Shown piece after piece: positions 48,996-57,244 of a stretch of DNA of 64,000 nt. Made by a program: the position numbers and the translations under genes. The notes beneath the pieces are model-generated. The model was not told the DNA's origin, made no database searches, and worked only from the letters and a program-made list of their open reading frames with translations. Source of the DNA: Fodinisporobacter ferrooxydans (GTDB lineage Bacteria; Bacillota; Bacilli; Tumebacillales; MYW30-H2); the NCBI RefSeq assembly GCF_022818495.1, contig NZ_CP089291.1, positions 2,807,501 through 2,871,500 of the forward strand, given 5' to 3'. The number at the start of each line of letters is the position of its first letter. The first letter of the stretch is position 1.

Positions 48996-49213
48996 CTTTC
49001 CCTCATTTCTTCAATGTCCTTCATCCATTCTTTTGCCCGTTCGTCGGAGATGGTTCCCCGAATGCCCATTAAGTCCGAAATACCCGTTTCGTCGTACTCT
49101 GTCATGAGGTGATTTTTTAAATCGATAACGATACGCCCATCTTCCTTAACATTATACTGTTGAAGCAACTGTTTGATTGCCTCAATCGTGCTTTTGTCGA
49201 TTTTTTTTGCCAT
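48989..49213 (-). CDS. Antitoxin of the PIN toxin
   Basis: 74-residue acidic/basic protein, MAKKIDKSTIEAIKQLLQQY to KDIEEMRESW, with no clear DNA-binding fold that I can name. Its size and its overlap with the PIN gene point to an antitoxin. GGAGATAAAT precedes ATG 49213. Confidence 0.65.
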   Translation of the reverse strand: MAKKIDKSTIEAIKQLLQQYNVKEDGRIVIDLKNHLMTEYDETGISDLMGIRGTISDERAKEWMKDIEEMRESW

Positions 49214-49594
49214 TTATCTCCTCACTATCCTTTTCATTCGAATAAAATGCTGTATAAAATATTATCGCTTCAAATCATGTAATTGTCAAAGCGGTGTCAG
49301 TGGAAAAGTTTCCGTATCCCGGGTTTGACTGAGTTATCCAATCGAATTCGTTACCTATGATATAATAAGATTATTCATAATTATCCGGATATGCTTTCGG
49401 GAGGTTTTGAGTATATGGTAAATAAGCGCGCCGAACCGGCTCAAAATGAAATTAGAGTTAAGTGATTTTAATGAATAGGTATAGAGGATTGTTACGGACT
49501 TCCTTACAGTGAACTCAAATCCATTCCGCAATTGCTAGATTTCTGAAGAAGTTTTGTTTTCAGGACAAGCTTCGCCATGGACGAAAAAACGTAT
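49214..49594. other. Spacer with a possible small-gene remnant
   Basis: A good ribosome site (GGGAGG) before ATG 49415 starts MVNKRAEPAQNEIRVK and then stops; perhaps the beginning of a lost gene. TATAAT-like DNA (ATATAATAAG) is near 49360. Nothing else seen. Confidence 0.35.
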
Positions 49595-50476
49595 TTAAAA
49601 CGGTTGAATAAAAGCAGAAGCAGCTTTTACTTCTGTTTTCTGTTGGAATCCTTCCTGATTCCTCATGAGCAGCGATATGAGTTTAACTGCATTCGCATTT
49701 TGATTTTTAAAAGAATGAATTTCGATGGAATCAAAATGAATGATGTCCCCTCGTTTCAGGATTCGTTCCTGATCATGTAACGATACGGTTACGATCCCAT
49801 CCACTACATAATGGATTTCGTATCCTTCGTGGCAATGAGGAGGAATCGCCGCATTGGATTCCATAATAAAAATAAAGGTTTCAAAGTTGCCGTTTGTAAC
49901 GGATTGGAGAATCGTCACTCCATGTATTTGGGTTATATCATATAGCGGATGCATTGAAGATACTGGATGTATGGTTTCTTCAAAAAAAATTTCTACTTTT
50001 CCATTTTGGATAAAGGAAATATTCGGAAATTTCCTGCTGCGGATGATCCATTGATGATGCAGAGTGAGCAAGCCAAAGATGATCCAGTCGCTTATATACG
50101 ACAAAGATAAAGACCATCCCAATTGATGTGTTATGTAGCCTCTATTTACCATCATATACTCAATGGTGATGCCGGCAAGTGTCCAACACCATGTATATTT
50201 GAGCCATTTCCGTACAGAGTTCGGCATGTATTGAATATACAAATAAGAAATTACCGGATAAACGCCAAAATCATCAAGCATTTGGATGACAAATTTTGAA
50301 AGATGTGTTTCGGGATCGTTATAGAACCAGAAAGGATGAAAGGAAGTTACAGCATCGGATGTCAAACTCATCATCATGCCGATGAGTGAACTTTGGTATA
50401 ATTCGTGAATTCGTTTTTTATTGGAAAATAAAAGGAAAGATGCCCAAGAAATTAAAAAAATGAAAATAAAAAACAA
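49595..50476 (-). CDS. CBO0543-like membrane protein fused to a cupin domain
   Basis: 293 residues. The N-terminal 145 have four to five helices with SNKKRIHELYQSSLIGMMMS and DDFGVYPVISYLYIQYMP, as in CBO0543-family membrane proteins. The C-terminal 120 form a cupin, with metal-binding PPHCHEGYEIHYVVDGIVTV and KRGDIIHFDSIEIHSF. The function is unknown; a membrane-tethered ligand sensor or enzyme is possible. I do not recall this fusion as common. Confidence 0.68.
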   Translation of the reverse strand: MFFIFIFLISWASFLLFSNKKRIHELYQSSLIGMMMSLTSDAVTSFHPFWFYNDPETHLSKFVIQMLDDFGVYPVISYLYIQYMPNSVRKWLKYTWCWTLAGITIEYMMVNRGYITHQLGWSLSLSYISDWIIFGLLTLHHQWIIRSRKFPNISFIQNGKVEIFFEETIHPVSSMHPLYDITQIHGVTILQSVTNGNFETFIFIMESNAAIPPHCHEGYEIHYVVDGIVTVSLHDQERILKRGDIIHFDSIEIHSFKNQNANAVKLISLLMRNQEGFQQKTEVKAASAFIQPF

Positions 50477-50620
50477 AAGAATACCCCCAAAAGCGTCTTT
50501 ATAATCCTATATATTTTCCAATTTTTATAAATTAATATCCGCTCTTTTTGAATTTTTTCTTATTGAATTTCATTGTTCCTCAACACTCATATGTGATAGG
50601 AGGGAAAGCTGGCGATCCGT

Positions 50621-50950
50621 TTAGACTTGTACATCAAGAATTTCGGTCAATGGGATGGAGATTGATTCGTCTGTACTAGTGACTCCTTTTAATACACGCA
50701 AATACGGATCGATTTTGTGTGGAACCAATTCAATTTCTACTGATCCCAAGGCATGGTATCGTTTAATTGTAACAACGGTACAATCTTGAATCGCGGCAGC
50801 CAATGTCAGTGACATTTCCTCCAGGCAATCTTGTGCCAACTGTGGTTTTTCCATGCGCTTTGCTGCTTGGTTCATTCGTACCATCGCCTTTCTGTGTTCG
50901 GGAATAGTCATCCGCATTTCTTCAAAAATATTGCCGTCAATCATCCGCAT
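50621..50950 (-). CDS. YolD-like protein
   Basis: 109 residues. It ends IDPYLRVLKGVTSTDESISI and PLTEILDVQV, the pattern of YolD-like proteins (beta-rich, I-x-x-ID...ILDV). These usually precede a UvrX-type Y-family DNA polymerase in SOS operons. Here no polymerase follows. GGAAGGTG lies 8 nt before ATG 50950. A LexA box overlaps its promoter. Confidence 0.7.
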   Translation of the reverse strand: MRMIDGNIFEEMRMTIPEHRKAMVRMNQAAKRMEKPQLAQDCLEEMSLTLAAAIQDCTVVTIKRYHALGSVEIELVPHKIDPYLRVLKGVTSTDESISIPLTEILDVQV

Positions 50951-50976
50951 AAAAGCACACCTTCCGAATCCTGTAT

Positions 50977-50990
50977 AGAACGTATGTTCG
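50977..50990 (-). promoter_or_regulatory. LexA (SOS) box at the YolD promoter
   Basis: AGAACGTATGTTCG matches the Bacillus LexA consensus CGAAC-N4-GTTCG with one base different. On the minus strand an extended -10 (TGTTATAAT, 50992-51000) lies directly upstream, so bound LexA would block the promoter. Confidence 0.75.
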
Positions 50991-51243
50991 TATTATAACA
51001 TACGCTTGCCGTGTTTGGAAACTCATGTGCTCGAGTCCGTTTACATCAGGGACAGACTGGTACAATCTATACAAACGATATGACAATGGGCAATCGTATA
51101 TTCTTGCCGTGTGAAAATATATCGATAGTTTTTTCGCATATTTAGTCTCAAATGTATCCGATTCCAATTTCACTTTCATTGCAATCATGGTATCCTTTCC
51201 ATCCTTTTTTGCATATACATGTCGGTACGAAAGGGTGATACGC

Positions 51244-51384
51244 ATGGGTGAATGGAAACAACAACTAGACAAAATGTCACTGCCAGAATTAATCGATTTT
51301 CTTTATGCGTATGATAAATATTTTAAATCGGATCAGCAGGCAATGCGTCTAAGTGAATATTTTTATAATATATACCGGAAATAA
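51244..51384 (+). CDS. Small hydrophilic protein (46 aa)
   Basis: MGEWKQQLDKMSLPELIDFL, then AYDKYFK and a C-terminal YFYNIYRK. AAAGGGTGAT sits 4-5 nt before ATG 51244. Codon pattern looks real, but no family is recognised. It is divergent from the YolD gene. Confidence 0.5.
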   Translation: MGEWKQQLDKMSLPELIDFLYAYDKYFKSDQQAMRLSEYFYNIYRK

Positions 51385-51512
51385 ATGTGTTGAATGGTCA
51401 CATGGACAAAAAGCAACAGGCCAAAAATAGTTAAAAATAAAGCTGAAAATAAAGGTTGTATTTTTAGTTTGTCCATGGTATAGTAAATATCGTTAATTTT
51501 CTATGTGCGATC

Positions 51513-51588
51513 GAGCCATTAGCTCAGTTGGTAGAGCACCTGACTTTTAATCAGGGTGTCGCTGGTTCGAGTCCAGCATGGCTCACCA
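51513..51588 (+). tRNA. tRNA-Lys(TTT)
   Basis: 76 nt with CCA. Acceptor GAGCCAT pairs with ATGGCTC; anticodon loop CTTTTAA reads TTT; D loop AGCTCAGTTGGTAGAGC and T loop GGTTCGAGTCC are normal. Confidence 0.97.
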
Positions 51589-51598
51589 TTTACACTAT

Positions 51599-51681
51599 GC
51601 GGTCGTGGCGGAATCGGCAGACGCGCACGTTTGAGGGGCGTGTGGGCAACCGTATGGGTTCAAGTCCCATCGACCGCACCA
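51599..51681 (+). tRNA. tRNA-Leu(GAG)
   Basis: 83 nt with CCA. Acceptor GCGGTCG pairs with CGACCGC; anticodon loop TTTGAGG reads GAG; long variable arm TGTGGGCAACCGTAT. Ten nt after tRNA-Lys, same transcript. Confidence 0.96.
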
Positions 51682-51698
51682 AAAAACCTTTTGTTAGC

Positions 51699-51735
51699 AA
51701 GGGATTTCGGGATTTTACACGAAATCCCTTTTTGC
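51699..51735 (+). terminator. Terminator of the tRNA-Lys/Leu pair
   Basis: A perfect 11-bp stem (AAGGGATTTCG / CGAAATCCCTT) with a 10-nt loop and TTT. Confidence 0.87.
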
Positions 51736-51802
51736 GTTTTTGCCCGTTTTTTCGTTTGGACGTGCACGAGATGTGTGTGCACATACATCTGTCGGATTTA
51801 TA

Positions 51803-51915
51803 AAGACTGTTGAACGAATCCAGGAATATGCAGCAAGAACGGATTCAGAAGTTTGGTTTGGCCATGATGCTGATCGGTTTAGAAAGTTTATCAAATCTAC
51901 TGAAGGATACTATGA
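51803..51915 (+). pseudogene. MBL-fold lactonase (quorum-quenching type), 3' relic
   Basis: About 37 codons, VERIQEYAARTDSEVWFGHD then ADRFRKFIKSTEGYYE, the C-terminal end of N-acyl-homoserine-lactonase-like metallo-beta-lactamase proteins, with the metal-binding GHD. The rest is missing. Bases 51911-51915 (TATGA) are the MITE target. Joining 51915 to 52076 restores TAC TAT GAA TAA: Gly-Tyr-Tyr-Glu-stop. Confidence 0.65.
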
Positions 51916-52070
51916 GTGCGTGTTCAAAAAGTGGTTAAGTAAGACACAAGGAGTGCGAAGCCGAAGCACGAGAAGGCAACGGAGTGTACGTGTTTGGTAC
52001 ATGAGTAAGGCTTTTGGGGATTCGGCAAAGCAATCCGCCGTGGAGTTTTGACTACTTTTTGAACATCCTC
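51916..52070 (+). mobile_element. 155-bp MITE with 5-bp target duplication
   Basis: Starts GTGCGTGTTCAAAAAGTGG and ends ACTACTTTTTGAACATCCTC; 23-bp imperfect terminal inverted repeats (18 of 23 match). TATGA flanks it (51911-51915 and 52071-52075). No coding capacity. Full-length sister of the 63-bp copy at 25897. Confidence 0.88.
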
Positions 52071-52130
52071 TATGAATAAAAAGTTTTCATATGAATAGAA
52101 ATTAGTAGTTTAATATGGGAGGCATGAAAA

Positions 52131-53070
52131 ATGAAAGGTAAAGTAGCAATCATGACAGAACCGGGAAAGTTGGATTTTGCCGAATACGATTTGCCTGAGG
52201 TTGGTGCTGGAAGCGTATTGGTAAAGGTAACTAGAACAAATGTTTGTGGCTCCGAGTTGCATATATGGCAAGGACATCATCCAACCAAAAAATCTGGAGT
52301 TATGGGGCATGAGATGGTCGGAAAAATTGCTGCATTGGGGCCGGATGTTGAAACAGATTATGCAGGCAATAATGTTAAGGTTGGTGACCGTATTGCCGCT
52401 GCCTATTTTTTAACATGTAGAAAATGCAAGCCTTGTCAACACGGTGATTTTCATTTGTGTGAAAATGCGTATAAATTTTGGGATTGAAAAAGCGAATCTT
52501 CAGTATGGTGAAACAATTGTCATTCAAGGTGCCGGGGGATTGGGCCTCAATGCTGCAGCTGTCGCCAAAGAATTTGGAGCAACTGTGATTGTGATCGATG
52601 GCGTTGAAAGCCGATTAACAATGGCAAAGACATTTGGTGCAGATTATCTGATTAACATCAACGAATACGACACATTGGAAAAACGGACACAAACTGTATT
52701 AGAGCTAACAGGCGGCAAGGGTGCAGATGTTGTCATGGAGCTTACCGGAGTGCCGGCAGCCTTCAATGAAGGGATTCATCTTGTTCGGCCAGCCGGAAGA
52801 TATGTCAGTATTGGCAATATCTTCCCTGGAAAAATGATGTCGTTTGATCCAGGTCTTATGACCAGAAAATCTATCACAATCATTTCTGTTGTTCGCTATA
52901 ATCCATGGTATTTAAACAAAGCGTTGCAATTTATTTCAAAGACCATTCATAAATATCCGTTTGCTGACATGCTGGACGCCGAGTTTGATTTATCTGAAAT
53001 TGGAGAAGCGTTAGACCGGTCTGCAAAGCGGGAAGTTACACGAGCATGTATCGTTGTCAGTAGGGACTAA
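52131..53070 (+). pseudogene. Zinc-binding alcohol dehydrogenase, internally deleted
   Basis: The first 117 codons (52131-52487) have the catalytic zinc residues (VCGSELH, GHEMVG) and the four structural Cys (CRKCKPCQHGDFHLC). The second part, in another frame from about 52480, has the Rossmann domain VIQGAGGLGLNAAAVAKEFG. About 45 residues between ENAYKFW and FGIEKANLQYGE are missing, joined near TTTTGGG, leaving a frameshift. Strong ribosome site GGGAGG. A decayed medium-chain dehydrogenase. Confidence 0.8.
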
Positions 53071-53102
53071 CAGTTATAACGATCTATTGTCGGTGTCAGG
53101 TA

Positions 53103-53729
53103 ATATCAATTACACAAAATGCAGGACAAACGTGTTCTGCGGGTGCACGACTCATTGTGGAAAAAAGTATTCAACAGGAATTTGTGCAAAAAGTGGTAAA
53201 TCTGATGGGGAATCTGAGACTTGGTTCGGGAATTGAGAATTTAGATGTAGGACCCATTATCTCGGAAAAACAACTACGCAGAATCGAAAACTATATGCAA
53301 GTTGCTGCGGAAGAAGGATGTACCATCTTAATCGGCGGAAGCAGAAGCAAAGAATTGAAAAATGGATATTTCTTTGAACCGACAGTGATTGATTCACTGC
53401 CACCGAACAGCCGACTGGCACAAGAGGAGATATTTGGCCCGGTATTGGTTGTCCTGCCATTTGAGACAATAGAGGAAGCTTTGCGGCTTGCCAACAATAC
53501 TGCATATGGTTTGGTGACTGGGATTTGGACCACGAATATTCATAAAGCACACTGGTTAACCAACCGTGTTCGTTCCGGACAAGTGTTTGTCAACAACTAC
53601 GGAGCTGGCGGCGGTGTTGAAATGACATTTGGCGGATATGGAAAAAGTGGTTTTGGCAGAGAAAAAGGACTTGAAGCTTTAAAATTTTATACACAGGTAA
53701 AAAATGTTGCAATAAAAATCGGGAACTAA
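53103..53729 (+). pseudogene. Aldehyde dehydrogenase, C-terminal fragment
   Basis: About 208 codons of a roughly 480-residue enzyme. It opens with the catalytic Cys region ISITQNAGQTCSAGARLIVE and continues EEIFGPVLVVLPFETIEEAL to the normal C-terminus. The NAD-binding half is lost; the break lies 30 nt after the dehydrogenase stop. GTG 53157 starts an open frame but leaves out the catalytic Cys. Confidence 0.8.
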
Positions 53730-53738
53730 AAGCACTTA

Positions 53739-53782
53739 ACAAGCCATGATCTTGTCGATGCAACATCATGGCTTGTAATTTT
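53739..53782 (+). terminator. Terminator after the aldehyde dehydrogenase relic
   Basis: A perfect 12-bp stem (ACAAGCCATGAT / ATCATGGCTTGT) with a 14-nt loop and AATTTTCC. Confidence 0.8.
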
Positions 53783-53804
53783 CCGTTGTTAGTATTAGTC
53801 TTTC

Positions 53805-54635
53805 GTGCGTTTGTTTCGCAGTTGGATGTTTGTTCCGGGTTCCGACATCAAAAAAATTGAAAAGTCAAAACAATTATCGGCTGATGTGGTGATCTATGAT
53901 TTAGAAGATGCTGTTTCATTAACGGAAAAAGATTCGGCCAGGAAACTGGTAAAACAAGTAGTGCAAGCGGAAGTCGATCGTATTCATTTTGTAAAGATAA
54001 ATAGCATTTCCAGTCCCCTATTCCTGGATGATCTTGATGCGATTGCAGAAAAAGGGTTATCGGGAATTGTATTGCCGAAATCGGAAAATAAGGAACAAAT
54101 TGTATTGCTGGATGACTTGCTCAATCAATTTGAAATGAAACGAAGCATACATCAAAAAATTGAAATTATGCCATTGATCGAGTCGGCATCAGGGCTCTAT
54201 AACGCATATGAAATTGCTCAATCGAGTTCAAGGATCAAGCGGCTGGCGTTTGGGGCTGTCGATTTTTCGCTGGATATCCATGCAGAATTGACAAAGGAAG
54301 GAACGGAATTATTATATGCCAGATCGCAATTGGTTGTAGCTTCCCGAGCAGCAGGAGTTGAGCCGCCGATTGATGCTGTCTATTTGGATTTTAAAGATTA
54401 TGAAGGTCTAAAAAGAGAAACCAGTTTTGTAAAACAGTTAGGGTTTCAAGGAAAGCTGGTTATCCACCCGAATCAAATTGAAACTGTCAATGCAGTGTTT
54501 TTGCCGACAGCGGCGGAGATAGAGGAGGGGATCGAAGTGTCTGTGAAAAAAGTCAGAATTCCTTTTGCGCAGGACGATTTGTATGTTTCATGGCTGTATC
54601 ATCCCGCAATTTGGTGCGATTGTGGTATATTGTAG
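53805..54635 (+). CDS. HpcH/HpaI aldolase / citrate lyase beta-like protein, altered C-terminus
   Basis: 276 residues, CitE-like. MFVPGSDIKKIEKSK, VIYDLEDAVSLTEKDSAR and KLVIHPNQIETVNAVF are family motifs, including the metal/substrate residues. Such enzymes cleave or hydrolyse 3-hydroxyacyl-CoA or malyl-CoA-like substrates. After AAEIEEGIE the usual end (GKMID...) is replaced by unrelated residues ending WCDCGIL, so it looks truncated. GTG 53805 has no good ribosome site. It is probably decaying like its neighbours. Confidence 0.65.
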   Translation: MRLFRSWMFVPGSDIKKIEKSKQLSADVVIYDLEDAVSLTEKDSARKLVKQVVQAEVDRIHFVKINSISSPLFLDDLDAIAEKGLSGIVLPKSENKEQIVLLDDLLNQFEMKRSIHQKIEIMPLIESASGLYNAYEIAQSSSRIKRLAFGAVDFSLDIHAELTKEGTELLYARSQLVVASRAAGVEPPIDAVYLDFKDYEGLKRETSFVKQLGFQGKLVIHPNQIETVNAVFLPTAAEIEEGIEVSVKKVRIPFAQDDLYVSWLYHPAIWCDCGIL

Positions 54636-54660
54636 AAAACAGTCGGGGAGGAATCGATTT

Positions 54661-55644
54661 ATGAAAGCAGTCGTTGTTGCCGAATTCGGCGGCCCGGAAG
54701 TACTTAAGTATATGACAGTCGATATGCCTTCTGTAAATGCGAATCAAATTTTAATCCGCGTCGAATCAACCGGTGTCAACTTTGCCGATATCAAATCGCG
54801 ATATGGAAACTATCACAATGCGGGTAAGCCTCCGTTCATTCCCGGATTGGATGCGGCAGGCATGATTGAGGAAGTCGGATCTGAGGTTCAACATTTAAAA
54901 ATAGGACAGCGAGTCATCGCGTTTCCTAAAGCGGGATCATATGCGGAATATATCGTTGCCGACGCAAATCTTGCCTTTGCGCTCCCGGATACCATTGATT
55001 TGGAAACAGCAGCAGCCTGTCCGATTGTTTCTTTTACTTCCTATAAGCTGCTCGCCGATGTAGCAAGAATAGAGCCTGGTGAAACAGTCCTCATTCATTC
55101 TGCTGCCGGTGGAGTGGGAACGACAGCAATCCAATTGGCAAAAATTTTGGGTGCTGGCCTTGTAATCGGAACAGTTGGAAGCGAGGGCAAGACTTCGGTA
55201 GTACGAGAGGCAGGGGCGGATCATGTCATCTGTTACAAGAAAGACGACTTCGTTAAGGAAGTAAATGAATTAACGAACGGACAAGGCGCTGATATCATAT
55301 TGGACTCTATTTCCGGATCGATCGCGGAAAAAAGCCTGAATTGTTTAGCGATGTATGGACGATTGGTTCACTTTGGAGATGCAAGTGGAGATGTCGGTCA
55401 ATTTAAGACAAAAGATCTGCATTCCAGTTGCCGCTCTGTCCTAGGGTTCAGTCTTGGTACAACTCGAAATAAACGTCCATGGCTATTGCGTGATACAGCG
55501 GATCGGGTGCTTGGTTATTTGGCAGAGGGACGGTTGAAAATGAAAATCGGAAAACAGTTTTCGCTGGAAGAAGCAGCGGAAGCACACCAGTGGGTAGAAA
55601 GCAGACAGAGTATAGGGAAGGTATTGTTAAACGTTAAAAAATGA
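54661..55644 (+). CDS. NADPH:quinone reductase family oxidoreductase
   Basis: 327-residue MDR-superfamily protein lacking zinc ligands. MKAVVVAEFGGPEVLKYMTV opens it; TGVNFADIKSRYG, PGLDAAGMIEEVG and LIHSAAGGVGTTAIQLAK mark quinone-oxidoreductase-like members. It would reduce quinones or enones with NADPH. GGGGAGG precedes ATG 54661. Unlike the genes upstream it is intact. Confidence 0.87.
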   Translation: MKAVVVAEFGGPEVLKYMTVDMPSVNANQILIRVESTGVNFADIKSRYGNYHNAGKPPFIPGLDAAGMIEEVGSEVQHLKIGQRVIAFPKAGSYAEYIVADANLAFALPDTIDLETAAACPIVSFTSYKLLADVARIEPGETVLIHSAAGGVGTTAIQLAKILGAGLVIGTVGSEGKTSVVREAGADHVICYKKDDFVKEVNELTNGQGADIILDSISGSIAEKSLNCLAMYGRLVHFGDASGDVGQFKTKDLHSSCRSVLGFSLGTTRNKRPWLLRDTADRVLGYLAEGRLKMKIGKQFSLEEAAEAHQWVESRQSIGKVLLNVKK

Positions 55645-55681
55645 CTCATATGCAGATAAACGATTTTAAAATCAAACATTT

Positions 55682-55717
55682 AGGGTTCGCCCAGCCATAA
55701 GGGGGAACCCTTTTTTG
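55682..55717 (+). terminator. Terminator after the quinone reductase
   Basis: AGGGTTCGCCC pairs with GGGGGAACCCT, nearly perfectly, across about 9 nt and runs into six T. Confidence 0.87.
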
Positions 55718-55934
55718 TACGGCGTGTCCTGAACGATGATGCTCTGATCGGAATGATTGTATTATATATTTTCTTCAGATCGTGTCTGCTTTTGAGTCTA
55801 ACATCACATCTTAATGGACGAAATCAACCATGTTACCATGCATAGAGAGGGAAAGCATTTTTGGGTAATGAAAAAAAGGATATGGGACATATACTAATCG
55901 AAAAACACTACATAGACCATCTGGAGGGATACGG

Positions 55935-56918
55935 ATGAAGGAATGGAATATCCTTTTTACGAGTGCGGGAAGAAGGGTATCTCTTGTGAAAAATTTTAAA
56001 GAAACGTTAACGAAGTTAAATGTTGTCGGGAAAATTATAACGGCAGATTGCAAGGAAAATGCACCGGCAGCCTTTGTAGCAGATATACATGAATTGGTTC
56101 CCAGTGTGACAGATAATCATTATATCGACCATTTAAAAAGGATATGCGTCGATCACAATATACGATTGATCATTCCGTTAATTGATACGGAGCTTTTACG
56201 ATTGGCCTTGCATAAAAAGGAATTTGCAGAAATGGGTGTGACGGTTCTCGTGTCTTCGCCAGAGGTCAACGAGATTTGTTTCGATAAGAGGAAAACTGGA
56301 GAATTTTTTCGAAGGATTGGTGTACAAACACCTGAAATTTACGATGCGGAAGAGATCTTGTCCACGGGCGCGGCAAACTATCCGTATCTGATGAAACCGG
56401 CATATGGCAGTGGAAGTATCGGGGTCACAAAGATCAACAACGCAAAAGAGTTGAGTTTTTTTAAAGATTATATCCCCAATGCAATCGTACAGGAATTTAT
56501 CATGGGCCATGAATATACATTGGATATTTTCGTCGACTTTGACAGCAATGTTCAAACGGTTGTCCCAAGGCTCCGCATGGAGACAAGAGCCGGCGAAGTC
56601 AGCAAAGGCATAACCGTAAAAAACCAAGAGCTGATCCATGCAGGGAAAAAAGTCGCGGGAGCACTTCCCGGTGCTGTCGGCTGTGTTACAGTGCAATGTT
56701 TTGTCACACCCAAAAATGAAATTAAGTTTATTGAGATAAATCCCAGATTTGGCGGAGGAGTTCCCTTATCCATCGCGGCGGGCGCCGATTTCCCATTATG
56801 GATCATGAAAATGATGTCAGGTGAGAAATTGAATCCCGCAATGGATGATTGGAAAGACGGTGTTGTCATGTTGAGGTATGATGAAGCAATCTTTATGAAT
56901 CAGGATTTGGTGTGTTGA
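55935..56918 (+). CDS. ATP-grasp ligase (carbamoyl-phosphate-synthase-like)
   Basis: 327 residues. An N-terminal Rossmann-like part (MKEWNILFTSAGRRVSLVKN) precedes an ATP-grasp domain with YPYLMKPAYGSGSIGVTKI, VQEFIMGHEYTLDIFVD and FIEINPRFGGGVPLS, the Mg/ATP residues. Such CarB-like ligases are frequent in surface-polysaccharide and peptide-ligation clusters; substrate unknown. GGAGGG precedes ATG 55935. It lies at the left edge of the surface-polymer cluster. Confidence 0.8.
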   Translation: MKEWNILFTSAGRRVSLVKNFKETLTKLNVVGKIITADCKENAPAAFVADIHELVPSVTDNHYIDHLKRICVDHNIRLIIPLIDTELLRLALHKKEFAEMGVTVLVSSPEVNEICFDKRKTGEFFRRIGVQTPEIYDAEEILSTGAANYPYLMKPAYGSGSIGVTKINNAKELSFFKDYIPNAIVQEFIMGHEYTLDIFVDFDSNVQTVVPRLRMETRAGEVSKGITVKNQELIHAGKKVAGALPGAVGCVTVQCFVTPKNEIKFIEINPRFGGGVPLSIAAGADFPLWIMKMMSGEKLNPAMDDWKDGVVMLRYDEAIFMNQDLVC

Positions 56919-57012
56919 TGGCCCTTGATTTTTTGCATAGGAATCACAACATAATAAAAACGCCTCATGCAAATTCATGGGCGCTTGCTGCATATGGAGT
57001 TGGATCCTTCCG

Positions 57013-57210
57013 TTATTCAATGGACCGTATTGGCACCTCGTTTGTTCGCAATGGATCGCCGGCAGTTAATTTTGTGGTGATTTTTATCAGATAGTTTGTA
57101 CTTTCAAGCGTTTCTCGCACTTCGTTCAGTTCTTTTTCGATCAAAGTTTTTTTCTCTAATAGATTCGCATACTTTTGTTCTAATAATTGCACCACATCAT
57201 TGAATCTCAT
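57013..57210 (-). CDS. Small coiled-coil protein, paralogue B
   Basis: 65 residues, MRFNDVVQLLEQKYANLLEK onward. One long amphipathic helix with heptads (about 3-45), then a short tail. It is about half identical to the next gene upstream, with the same GGAGGTGCTCAAATGA start region, so it arose by tandem duplication. No family recognised. GTG/ATG upstream to 57240 precedes the ribosome site. Confidence 0.62.
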   Translation of the reverse strand: MRFNDVVQLLEQKYANLLEKKTLIEKELNEVRETLESTNYLIKITTKLTAGDPLRTNEVPIRSIE

Positions 57211-57244
57211 TTGAGCACCTCCGCATTCGTATCGATCCATATGA

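Noticed and set aside
50937-51272. 111-codon minus-strand frame upstream of the YolD gene
   Set aside because: It covers the LexA-controlled promoter, has no family resemblance, and overlaps a small plus-strand gene with a better ribosome site.
36225-51500. CRISPR array or phage structural genes in the island
   Set aside because: No regularly spaced repeats and no capsid, terminase or portal-like frames; only the integrase tail hints at a former element.
51740-52051. 103-codon frame after tRNA-Leu(GAG)
   Set aside because: It is the lactonase relic read through into the MITE; not a real gene.
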